From: Deltaproteobacteria bacterium
GTDB taxonomy: Bacteria; Desulfobacterota; JADFXK01
Direction: 5' to 3'
Length of the DNA stretch: 12,101 bases
Assembly (NCBI GenBank): GCA_015233285.1
Contig: JADFYA010000073.1
Location: forward strand, 1 to 12,101
Shown piece by piece: positions 6,227 through 12,101 of this stretch. A program made the position numbers and the translations under genes. The notes beneath the pieces were generated by a model. The model was given only the letters and a program-made list of their open reading frames with translations, had not been told where the DNA came from and did no database searches. Numbering within the stretch: position 1 is the stretch's first letter; every line of letters begins with the position of its first letter.

Positions 6227-6703
6227 CTACTTACACGGCACGGAGGTGACGATTCCGTCAAAAAAAGTTCCCTTTAATTGTAACGGTCCGTTTGTCCCAT
6301 CAATTGTCCTGGCGTAATCTCCACTTAGGGTAACCGGGTTCAATCTCATAAAAATCATTATGGAGCCCAAGGCGTCAGTGGAACCGGGAAGAAGAGAGAT
6401 TTTATTGCGACTGGCCATACGAAGCGACACGTCCAAGACGTTATCTACCATCTCGGCGTTGCCATTAACGACAAAGGTATTGTATTTACCGTCTATAACA
6501 CTTATAATTTTAGCCGAGCCGGCTAAGACGTAATGGCCGTTGCCTAGATCAAGTACGCCGACTCTGATCGACTCGGGGGGAGTCGTCATTCCCGGATAAG
6601 ACAGGTTCCAGCAATATTCAAGGGCGGAACACCTTGCCGGGCTAAGAGGACTAACCACCAGAATGCCGGCTACTAACAAAAGGATTAATCTTAATGTCTT
6701 CAT
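6227..6703 (-). CDS. Small secreted protein of unknown function, paralog B
   Basis: This 158-residue protein is the tandem sister of the gene at 5538-6050. Both share CSALEYCWNLS at residues 25-35, SIRVGVL (45-51), GNGHYVLAG (54-62), NGNAE (80-84), DNVL-x-VSL-x-M-x-SR, PVTLSGDYAR (123-132) and the ending VTSVPC plus one residue. The signal peptide (residues 1-27, MKTLRLILLLVAGILVV core) is also alike. It lacks about 12 residues present in paralog A after KTVPASLQ and carries a few small indels. Cys31 and Cys157 are the likely disulfide pair. The ATG at 6703 has an AAGGAG site. Duplication is recent enough that the 3' ends (GGCACGGAGGTGAC on the plus strand in both) are still identical. It probably acts in the periplasm or outside the cell; the function is unknown. 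Confidence 0.8.
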   Translation of the reverse strand: MKTLRLILLLVAGILVVSPLSPARCSALEYCWNLSYPGMTTPPESIRVGVLDLGNGHYVLAGSAKIISVIDGKYNTFVVNGNAEMVDNVLDVSLRMASRNKISLLPGSTDALGSIMIFMRLNPVTLSGDYARTIDGTNGPLQLKGTFFDGIVTSVPCK

Positions 6704-7004
6704 CTTCCGCTACTCCTTTTTTGTTTGTCCTTGGCGCAGGATTAGTTGGGTTAATCAATAATAATTCGCTGATACCTTAGCCTGAGGCAACCAGGTTCGC
6801 CCGCGTCGGAGGTGTCCCTTGGGTTGCGTTTGGCGGCAAGCTTTTTATGGGAAAGAAACGGAATAAGATGCTTGTCCATTATGGTTCCTAACATAAATAC
6901 AGCGTAATTTCAAGATGTTTTCTCTGCCTTTTATCCAGGTTGACCAGGCCTTCCATCGGAGCCTGACGGAAGGGGACCGCCGAAAAAGTGGGACCAAATT
7001 AAAC
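6704..7004. other. Intergenic region between paralog B and the tRNA-Phe terminator
   Basis: I see no gene here. The minus-strand promoter of the secreted-protein pair should lie in this region, but no good -35/-10 pair was found; TTGCCT (about 6790) with an AT-rich stretch near 6765 is a weak candidate. A short inverted repeat CCTTCC/GGAAGG (6949-6954 and 6968-6973) is present and unexplained. Confidence 0.4.
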
Positions 7005-7010
7005 CCTAAA

Positions 7011-7046
7011 AAGAAAAAAGGACTTGAGGCTTTCACCTAAGTCCTT
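7011..7046 (-). terminator. Rho-independent terminator after tRNA-Phe
   Basis: On the minus strand AAGGACTT (7046-7039) pairs perfectly with AAGTCCTT (7025-7018), extended inside by AGG/CCT with one bulged C. A U-run TTTTTTCTT follows (ending about 7011). It begins 8 nt past the tRNA CCA end and is a clear intrinsic terminator. Confidence 0.9.
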
Positions 7047-7054
7047 GTTTTCTG

Positions 7055-7130
7055 TGGTGCCGAGGGACGGAATTGAACCGCCGACACGGGGATTTTCAGT
7101 CCCCTGCTCTACCGACTGAGCTACCTCGGC
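7055..7130 (-). tRNA. tRNA-Phe (GAA), CCA encoded
   Basis: The 76-nt minus-strand sequence folds as a cloverleaf. The acceptor stem is GCCGAGG/CCTCGGC and the D arm GCTC...GAGC. The anticodon stem GGGGA/TCCCC has the loop CTGAAAA, giving anticodon GAA, phenylalanine. The T arm is GGCGG-TTCAATT-CCGTC with one G-U pair. The discriminator is A and CCA is encoded (7057-7055). It is a single-gene unit with its own promoter (7168-7140) and terminator (7046-7011). Confidence 0.97.
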
Positions 7131-7139
7131 CTGGAATTG

Positions 7140-7168
7140 CGTATACCCCAACGTCTGGATGATGTCAA
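7140..7168 (-). promoter_or_regulatory. Sigma70-type promoter for tRNA-Phe
   Basis: A perfect -35 TTGACA (7168-7163), a 17-nt spacer and -10 TATACG (7145-7140) lie on the minus strand. The -10 ends 9 nt before the tRNA 5' end, so transcription would start only a few bases upstream of the mature tRNA. A GC-rich spot right after the -10 is absent, so a strong stringent discriminator is not obvious. Confidence 0.8.
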
Positions 7169-7249
7169 GCATTTTTTCAGAGCTTGAGTCAAGGCATCTG
7201 GCGGCGCGGGGATATGTAGACGAACCTGAACTAATTGCGTCAATTCTGC

Positions 7250-7278
7250 TTGCAATGTTTCTTTGTTTATTCTAATAA
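7250..7278 (+). promoter_or_regulatory. Candidate promoter for the molybdenum hydroxylase operon
   Basis: TTGCAA (7250-7255), a 17-nt spacer and TAATAA (7273-7278) lie 124 nt upstream of the first gene of the operon, in the only AT-rich part of this gap. Each box departs from consensus, so this is a tentative call. No molybdenum-cofactor riboswitch was recognised in the leader. Confidence 0.4.
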
Positions 7279-7401
7279 CCTTATCAACTGGAAACCCGGC
7301 GTGATAATGCGGCCGGACTGGTGGGATTGTTTCCTCCGGGAATGACTGAATGAGCTCGGTTTTCAGAATAACCGGGCCGGTTGGATAGAAGGAGCGGATT
7401 C

Positions 7402-9696
7402 ATGTCTGATGGCCGGATTCCACAAATCGGGGTTGTTTTTCCCCGGACTGATGCCTTAACCAAGGTGAGCGGGGAGGAAAAATTCGCGGCCGACTATTAT
7501 GGCCGGGATCTTGTTTGGGCCGGAGTGAAGCGAGCCGGGATTCCTCATGCCCGGCTAACGTCATTGGATGTCGACCAAGCCCGGCTAGTCCCCGGAGTGA
7601 TCGCCGTGTTAACCCATCGGGATATCCCGGGGGAGAACCGGCAGGGAGTCGTCCGCAAAGACCAGCCGGTCTTGGTCGACGACAAAGTCCGCCATGCCGG
7701 TGACGCCATGGCCCTGGTCCTGGCCGAATCCAAACCGGCATTGGCCGCGGCCCTGAATAGCATCAGGTGTGAGCTTGAGCCGCTCCCCGGTGTGTTTGAT
7801 CCGGAGCAGGCCCTGGCTGAAGGCGCACCTCTGGTCCACGAAGATAATCCGGGAGGCAATCTCCTGCTCAAAGCGGAAGTCAAAACCGGAGAGACCGAGT
7901 CAGCCTGGGAAGAATGCGCCGCCGTGATCGAAGCCTGTTTTGAGACCCCGCACCAGGAACACTGCTTTCTTGAAACTGAATCCGGATGGGCCAAAATCGA
8001 ATCTGACGGGAAGATCGTAATTGTGGCCTCCACCCAGACGCCTTTTCGAGACCGCACCGAGGTGGCCCAGGTGTTGGGCCGAGACCACACCGGCATCCGA
8101 GTTATCGCCCCCTACGCCGGCGGCGCTTTTGGCGGCAAGGATGGGATTAGCGTCCAGAGTTTACTGGCCCTGGCCGCCTTACACTCCCAAAGCCGACCGG
8201 TCAAGATGTGGTGGGACCGGGAAGAAAGCTTCTCAGCCGGGACAAAGCGTCACCCGGCCCGGATGTACTATCGGTTGGGGGCTAAAGCCGACGGGACCCT
8301 GCACGCCGTCGAGGTCCGGCTCTACCTTGACACCGGGCCCTATGATCATTTAGGCGGGGCGGTTATGACTCAGGCTGTGGAACATAGCGGCGGTCCGTAC
8401 CGGATTCCCCACGCCTGGTTGAGAGGCTGGTCTGTCTACACGAACAACCCCATTGGCGGAGCTTTTCGGGGCTTTGGGGTGGCCCAAGTGACGGCGGCCA
8501 TGGAACAGATGATGGACCTGCTGGCGGTCAAACTTGACCTGGATCCGATACAGCTCCGGTTAAAGAACGCGATCCGCCGCGGGGATAAGAATTGTGTCGG
8601 GGTGACTTTGACCGGTTCTGCCGGATTAAGCGAGTGCCTGGAAAAAATGGCCGAACATCCCGGCTGGCAAGAACGGCAGACCTGGATTCGGGCCGCCGGG
8701 CCGTTAAAACGCCGGGGGGTGGGCCTGGCCGCGGTGATGCAAGCCATTGGTTATGGTCCTTTTGTGCCCGACGTGGCCAATGCCAAAGTGGAACTCACCC
8801 TGGAAGGAAAAATCCGGGTTTATTCCGGGGTGGTGGATATGGGTCAAGGCAATGCCGCCACCAACCTCCAGATCGCCGGCAGCATCATGAGCCAGAACCC
8901 GGGCCAAATGGAGCTGATCCTGCCCGATACCGACCGGACATTGCCTTCCGGGTCAGCCTCGGCCAGCCGGTGCACTTACACCTTCGGAAACGCCCTGATT
9001 GGGGCCGCCCAGGCCCTAAAAGAAAGAATCCTGCACCGAGCCGCGGACTTGCTCATGGCCGCCGGACCCGACGAACTGGTCCTGGTCTCGGGCTTGGTCA
9101 GGCGGGTGACCACGGGGCAAGAAATCCCCCTGGCCGTGCTGGCCAAATGGTTGACCGACGCTGAGCGCATCGCGGTTTATCGTTTCCGGGCCCCGGTGGC
9201 CCAAGAGCGGCCAGCCAAGGACGAACAAGTCAGGCTGCACGGCCTACCCCATTGCATTTTTTCCTATGGGGCCCACCTGGCCATGGTCGAGGTGGACGAA
9301 TTGACCGGGGCGGTGGAGGTTAAAGGATACCTGGCCATCACCGACAGCGGCCGGGTGCTCAACCCTCAGACCTACGAACAGCAGATCCACGGGGGGATTG
9401 TCCAGGGCCTGGGCTATGCCCTATGCGAAGACTTCCGGGTGACGGACGGTTTAATTCAGACGTCCGACCTGGCCACTTATATCATCCCCACGGCCATGGA
9501 TGTCCCGGATATGTTGTCCATTCCGGTGGAGATCAACGAGCCGACCGGTCCTTTCGGCCTGAAAGGGGTGGGCGAGGTGGCCATGAATGGTCCGCTTCCG
9601 GCGGTAGCCAATGCCGTGGCCGCGGCCTGTGGCAAGCGATGCTATAGTTTTCCGCTCACCTCAGAACGGGTTCTCCAGGTCATGACCGCGTCTTAA
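7402..9696 (+). CDS. Molybdopterin-binding large subunit of a xanthine dehydrogenase-family hydroxylase
   Basis: This 764-residue protein is the catalytic subunit of a three-subunit molybdenum hydroxylase, which hydroxylates or oxidises a heterocycle, aldehyde or similar substrate using water oxygen. An a/b-hammerhead domain occupies about 20-130 and the Mo-cofactor domain the rest. Cofactor motifs visible are TQTPF (211-215), GGAFGGK (240-246), AFRGFG (354-359), VDMGQGN (478-484) and KGVGE (721-725), whose Glu725 is the expected catalytic base. AFRGFG, rather than the selenium/copper loop AYRCSFR, excludes aerobic-type CO dehydrogenase CoxL. The ATG at 7402 is preceded by AAGGAG at 7 nt; an in-frame TTG at 7381 lies upstream of this site and is not used. 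The [2Fe-2S] and FAD subunits follow directly. The substrate cannot be named from sequence; xanthine, nicotinate and aldehydes are all possible. Confidence 0.92.
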   Translation: MSDGRIPQIGVVFPRTDALTKVSGEEKFAADYYGRDLVWAGVKRAGIPHARLTSLDVDQARLVPGVIAVLTHRDIPGENRQGVVRKDQPVLVDDKVRHAGDAMALVLAESKPALAAALNSIRCELEPLPGVFDPEQALAEGAPLVHEDNPGGNLLLKAEVKTGETESAWEECAAVIEACFETPHQEHCFLETESGWAKIESDGKIVIVASTQTPFRDRTEVAQVLGRDHTGIRVIAPYAGGAFGGKDGISVQSLLALAALHSQSRPVKMWWDREESFSAGTKRHPARMYYRLGAKADGTLHAVEVRLYLDTGPYDHLGGAVMTQAVEHSGGPYRIPHAWLRGWSVYTNNPIGGAFRGFGVAQVTAAMEQMMDLLAVKLDLDPIQLRLKNAIRRGDKNCVGVTLTGSAGLSECLEKMAEHPGWQERQTWIRAAGPLKRRGVGLAAVMQAIGYGPFVPDVANAKVELTLEGKIRVYSGVVDMGQGNAATNLQIAGSIMSQNPGQMELILPDTDRTLPSGSASASRCTYTFGNALIGAAQALKERILHRAADLLMAAGPDELVLVSGLVRRVTTGQEIPLAVLAKWLTDAERIAVYRFRAPVAQERPAKDEQVRLHGLPHCIFSYGAHLAMVEVDELTGAVEVKGYLAITDSGRVLNPQTYEQQIHGGIVQGLGYALCEDFRVTDGLIQTSDLATYIIPTAMDVPDMLSIPVEINEPTGPFGLKGVGEVAMNGPLPAVANAVAAACGKRCYSFPLTSERVLQVMTAS

Positions 9697-9719
9697 TTCA
9701 GCACCATTGGGGGTAATCG

Positions 9720-10184
9720 TTGAAGATCAATTTTGTTTTAAATGGTCGAGAAATCGAGCTGACGGTCCCGTCCGATATCCGGGTGGTGGATCTGTTGCGG
9801 GAAGAACTCGATCTGACCGGAACCAAGGAATCGTGTGGTTCAGGCGAATGCGGTGCTTGCACTATCCTGGTGGATGGCCAAAGCCGTCTGTCTTGCTTGA
9901 TGCTGGCCGCTCAGCTCCAGGGCCGGGAAGTGACGACGATCGAGGGGTTGGCCGATAGCGAGGGACGGCATCCGGTCCAGGAGGCTTTTGTCTCCGCCGG
10001 GGCGGTGCAATGCGGCTTCTGCACCCCCGGAATGGTCCTGGCCGCGGTTGATTTGTTGGAGCGCCGGCCCGACCCTTCCCGCTCGGAGATACGAGAAGGG
10101 CTGAGCGGCAACCTGTGTCGCTGCACCGGATACCAGAAGATTGTTGATGCGGTGGAGATGGCTGTCCGCCGAGAGGAAGGCTAG
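9720..10184 (+). CDS. [2Fe-2S] small subunit of the molybdenum hydroxylase
   Basis: This 154-residue electron-transfer subunit passes electrons from the Mo centre to FAD. A plant-type ferredoxin domain carries C39-x4-C44-x2-C47-x11-C59 (CGSGECGAC). A four-helix domain carries the second cluster C98-x2-C101 (QCGFCTPGM) and C133-x-C135 (NLCRCTGYQ). All eight cysteines are present. The start is a TTG: the codon two before it is a stop (TAA, 9714-9716), no ATG or GTG is available at this end, and a GGGGG site stands about 5 nt upstream. It begins 23 nt after the large-subunit stop. The large-small-medium gene order and separate polypeptides match the CO dehydrogenase/4-hydroxybenzoyl-CoA reductase style of organisation rather than a single-chain enzyme. 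Confidence 0.93.
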   Translation: MKINFVLNGREIELTVPSDIRVVDLLREELDLTGTKESCGSGECGACTILVDGQSRLSCLMLAAQLQGREVTTIEGLADSEGRHPVQEAFVSAGAVQCGFCTPGMVLAAVDLLERRPDPSRSEIREGLSGNLCRCTGYQKIVDAVEMAVRREEG

Positions 10185-10187
10185 CCC

Positions 10188-11030
10188 ATGCGAGAGGTTT
10201 TTTTGCCTCGGACGTTGGATGAATTGTGGGACCTGCTCTTACGCCGGCCCGAGGCCGTTATCTATGCCGGGGGGACGGATGTCCTGGTCAAGCTGCGGGC
10301 GGGATTGATCGCCGCGTCCGGGCTGATCTGCCTGGAGCGCATTGAAGAGTTAAAAGCCGTCCGGGATCAGGGGGATGAAGTCTACATCGGGGCCGCGACG
10401 ACCCATCGGGCCTTGCTGGCCGATCCCGTCATTCAGGAGCATTTTCCCGTTTTGATCCGGGCGCTGAACGTCCTGGGCTCCCCACCCGTCCGCAACATGG
10501 GGACGATTGGCGGTAACCTGGTGACAGCCTCTCCGGCCGGGGATACCTTACCGCCGCTCTATGTCCTGGACGCGGAGGTGGAGGTGCGATGGGGCGGCGG
10601 CGCAAAACGATTGCCTCTGAGCCAATTTATTCTGGGACCGGGAAGAACAAGTCTGGGACCGGGCCAATTGTTGACCGGCGTCCGGCTGAAAAAATCGGCT
10701 GATTATAACGTGCACCACTTCGAGAAGGTCGGCCAAAGGAAGGCCCTGGCCATCGCCGTGGTCAGTCTGGCGGCTGTTCTTAAGGTGTCCGACTCCGGAC
10801 TGATTGAAAAGGCCCGGCTGGCCTGGGGAAGTGTCGGGCCGACAGTGATCAGGTCGGCCGAGGTTGAGAGCGCCCTGGAAGGCCGGATGATCTCCCGAAA
10901 TACCCTGACCAGGGCCGCGGCTCTGGCGCAAACAGCCGTATCGCCCATCGACGATATCCGGGCCAGCGGGGCTTATCGTCGCACCGTAGCCGGAAACCTG
11001 CTGTTGCGGTTGACTAATTACACTCGTTAA
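10188..11030 (+). CDS. FAD-binding medium subunit of the molybdenum hydroxylase
   Basis: This 280-residue protein has the FAD-binding PCMH-type fold of xanthine dehydrogenase and CO dehydrogenase medium subunits. Both flavin pyrophosphate motifs are seen: [12 protein letters not shown] (26-37) and [15 protein letters not shown] (105-119), with PPVRNMG just before. The C-terminal CO_deh_flav_C-like domain runs from about 175 to 280. There is no cysteine-rich insert, so it lacks the extra [4Fe-4S] cluster that marks 4-hydroxybenzoyl-CoA reductase. It oxidises the reduced [2Fe-2S] subunit and passes electrons to an external acceptor, possibly NAD or a ferredoxin. The ATG lies 3 nt after the small-subunit stop, so the two are translationally coupled; the AGAGGAAGG inside the end of the small-subunit gene serves as its ribosome binding site. 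Confidence 0.92.
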   Translation: MREVFLPRTLDELWDLLLRRPEAVIYAGGTDVLVKLRAGLIAASGLICLERIEELKAVRDQGDEVYIGAATTHRALLADPVIQEHFPVLIRALNVLGSPPVRNMGTIGGNLVTASPAGDTLPPLYVLDAEVEVRWGGGAKRLPLSQFILGPGRTSLGPGQLLTGVRLKKSADYNVHHFEKVGQRKALAIAVVSLAAVLKVSDSGLIEKARLAWGSVGPTVIRSAEVESALEGRMISRNTLTRAAALAQTAVSPIDDIRASGAYRRTVAGNLLLRLTNYTR

Positions 11031-11164
11031 AAACCATGACCGGCAGTGCAGTTAACCAGGCTCCCGGAACAGACAGACACCTTCACCAAGACAGGACGGA
11101 GCCAATATGCCGGATGAGGACAAACTATTCACTAAGAGGTAGGCACAAAAGAAGGAGCAGTATT

Positions 11165-11365
11165 TTGCCAGAAGGAAACGTGAAGTGGTTTAGCGACCAA
11201 AAAGGTTATGGGTTCATCGCCGAAGATGATGGGCAGGACGTATTTGTTCACCACTCCTCCATCAACATGGATGGTTTCAAAAGTCTGGCCGAAGGCGATC
11301 GGGTCAGGTTTGATGTGGAAAAAGGTAACAAAGGGCCATCAGCCAAAAATGTCACCAAAATCTAA
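11165..11365 (+). CDS. Cold-shock domain protein (CspA family)
   Basis: This 66-residue single-domain protein binds single-stranded RNA/DNA and acts as an RNA chaperone. RNP1 is KGYGFI (13-18) and RNP2 is VFVHH (26-30); W8 and F17 are the usual stacking residues. The start is a TTG at 11165, giving MPEGNVKWF, the expected N-terminus; GAAGGAG lies about 7 nt upstream, and no ATG fits this end. In-frame sequence further upstream to 11036 shows no family similarity and passes over the ribosome binding site. It follows the FAD subunit gene by 134 nt and its own terminator follows. Whether its message is part of the hydroxylase operon or has a promoter in 11031-11160 is unclear; I found no good -35/-10 there. 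Confidence 0.92.
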   Translation: MPEGNVKWFSDQKGYGFIAEDDGQDVFVHHSSINMDGFKSLAEGDRVRFDVEKGNKGPSAKNVTKI

Positions 11366-11388
11366 CTGATCTACCGGTCAGAAAAACA

Positions 11389-11422
11389 AGGGGGCGCTCT
11401 CACAAGGGGTGCCCTCTTTTTT
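11389..11422 (+). terminator. Rho-independent terminator after the cold-shock gene
   Basis: AGGGGGCGC (11389-11397) pairs with GTGCCCTCT (11409-11417), with two G-U pairs and an 11-nt loop, followed by a run of six T. A small extra stem CTGATC/GGTCAG sits just after the stop codon. This ends the cold-shock transcript. Confidence 0.82.
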
Positions 11423-11520
11423 GTCTTCTCCGCCGGACCAGGATTATCGATGGCCCTGGGCACGGGGTGGACAACGGAGACGGTCTAACGGCTTTTCATA
11501 ATCTGCAGGAGAGGATTCCA

Positions 11521-12101
11521 GTGACGGTGGAGATAACCAAACGAATTAAGAAGCTGCAACAGGGTCTCCAGGCTCGGGAAGCCGACGCGGCCTTGATCAT
11601 GGAAAAGGTGGATCTGTTTTACTTCTCAGGCACCATGCAACACGCCTATCTCTTTGTTCCGGCCGAAGGAACGCCGCTCCTCATGGTCAAGCGGGATGAA
11701 GTCCGGGCCAGGCGGGAATCTCCCTTGGACCGGATAGTCCGGGTCGGAGGGCTTAAGGATCTGCCGGTGTTGATCAATAATGTATTCGGGCGGATACCCC
11801 GGTCATTGGGCCTGGAATTGGATGTGCTCCCGGTCAACCAGTACGAGTTTCTGCAGAGTCTCTTCCCCGGCGTCCCGTTTTTTGATGCCTGGCCGGTGAT
11901 TAGAGAGGTCAGAAAAATCAAATCGGCCCATGAGCTGGCCGTCATGGTTCGCGCCGGACAAGTCGCGGCCCAGGTCTACCGCGCCATACCCGGACTACTG
12001 ATCCCCGGCCGGACAGAGATGGATGTGGCGGCCGGCATGACCAGCCTGGCCATGTCGCTGGGTCAGCAAAACATGATCCGGGCTCGGGGATTCAACAACG
12101 A
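11521..12101 (+). CDS. M24-family metallopeptidase-like protein, Xaa-Pro dipeptidase type (N-terminal part, runs off the window)
   Basis: The reading frame is open from the GTG at 11521 to the window end (193 codons). Its start, VTVEITKRIKKLQQGLQARE, followed by DAALI-x-x-KVDLFYFSG-x-MQ, matches the creatinase/prolidase N-terminal domain that precedes M24 peptidases. Around residues 130-150, PVIREVRKIKSAHELAVM is the usual linker into the pita-bread catalytic domain (typical R-x-IKS-x-x-E). The five metal ligands (two Asp, His, two Glu) lie beyond the window, so activity cannot be judged. The GTG has an AGGAGAGG site about 8 nt upstream; a GTG two codons later is an alternative. It starts about 100 nt after the cold-shock terminator and is a separate transcript. 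The substrate may be proline-containing dipeptides, but non-peptidase M24 homologues exist. Confidence 0.85.
   Translation, partial: MTVEITKRIKKLQQGLQAREADAALIMEKVDLFYFSGTMQHAYLFVPAEGTPLLMVKRDEVRARRESPLDRIVRVGGLKDLPVLINNVFGRIPRSLGLELDVLPVNQYEFLQSLFPGVPFFDAWPVIREVRKIKSAHELAVMVRAGQVAAQVYRAIPGLLIPGRTEMDVAAGMTSLAMSLGQQNMIRARGFNN

Noticed and set aside
6845..7036. Minus-strand 63-codon open frame between paralog B and tRNA-Phe
   Set aside because: Its start lies inside the tRNA-Phe terminator hairpin and the peptide has no family features.
7545..8096. Minus-strand 183-codon open frame antisense to the molybdenum subunit gene
   Set aside because: Overlaps a certain gene in the opposite direction and encodes a low-complexity Ser/Arg-rich peptide typical of GC-rich antisense shadows.

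Overview
The window looks like chromosomal DNA of a dissimilatory sulfate-reducing bacterium, most likely one of the former Deltaproteobacteria (Desulfobacterota). The main reason is an aprB-aprA pair (adenosine-5'-phosphosulfate reductase) followed by the start of qmoA, the gene order of the cytoplasmic sulfate-respiration pathway. The bacterial-type omega subunit, DksA, cold-shock protein, tRNA-Phe and sigma70-type promoters rule out an archaeal sulfate reducer. Assignment below phylum level is not attempted.

Left part, minus strand (about 3412 down to 1): two strong sigma70-like promoters, each overlapping or abutting an 18-bp Rex-like dyad, precede a long aprB leader. Then come aprB (2949-2506), aprA (2492-621), a Rho-independent terminator (592-551), an intergenic stretch with a 12-bp inverted repeat, and the N-terminus of qmoA (245 to the edge). 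AprBA reduces APS to sulfite and AMP. The Qmo complex is the membrane module thought to pass menaquinol electrons to it.

Middle, minus strand: a promoter at 5438-5410 drives rpoZ (omega), a small gene for an unrecognised TPR-like protein, and probably dksA. Omega and DksA each form part of a (p)ppGpp-binding site on RNA polymerase in E. coli, so this looks like a transcription or stringent-response cluster. A GC-rich, non-coding stretch full of hairpins (3421-3958) separates dksA from the apr promoters. Upstream lie two tandem paralogous genes for small secreted proteins of unknown function (6703-6227 and 6050-5538). Next is a tRNA-Phe gene with encoded CCA, its own promoter and terminator.

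Right part, plus strand: a three-gene molybdenum hydroxylase operon of the xanthine dehydrogenase family in the order Mo subunit, [2Fe-2S] subunit, FAD subunit (7402-11030), of unknown substrate. It is followed by a small cold-shock protein gene with a TTG start and a terminator, and the 5' part of an M24-family (Xaa-Pro peptidase-like) gene running off the window.

No CRISPR array, insertion sequence, phage or integration signature was seen. Most of the window is ordinary core metabolism. The points most worth a second look are the apr control region, the tandem secreted paralogs and the uncharacterised gene between rpoZ and dksA.
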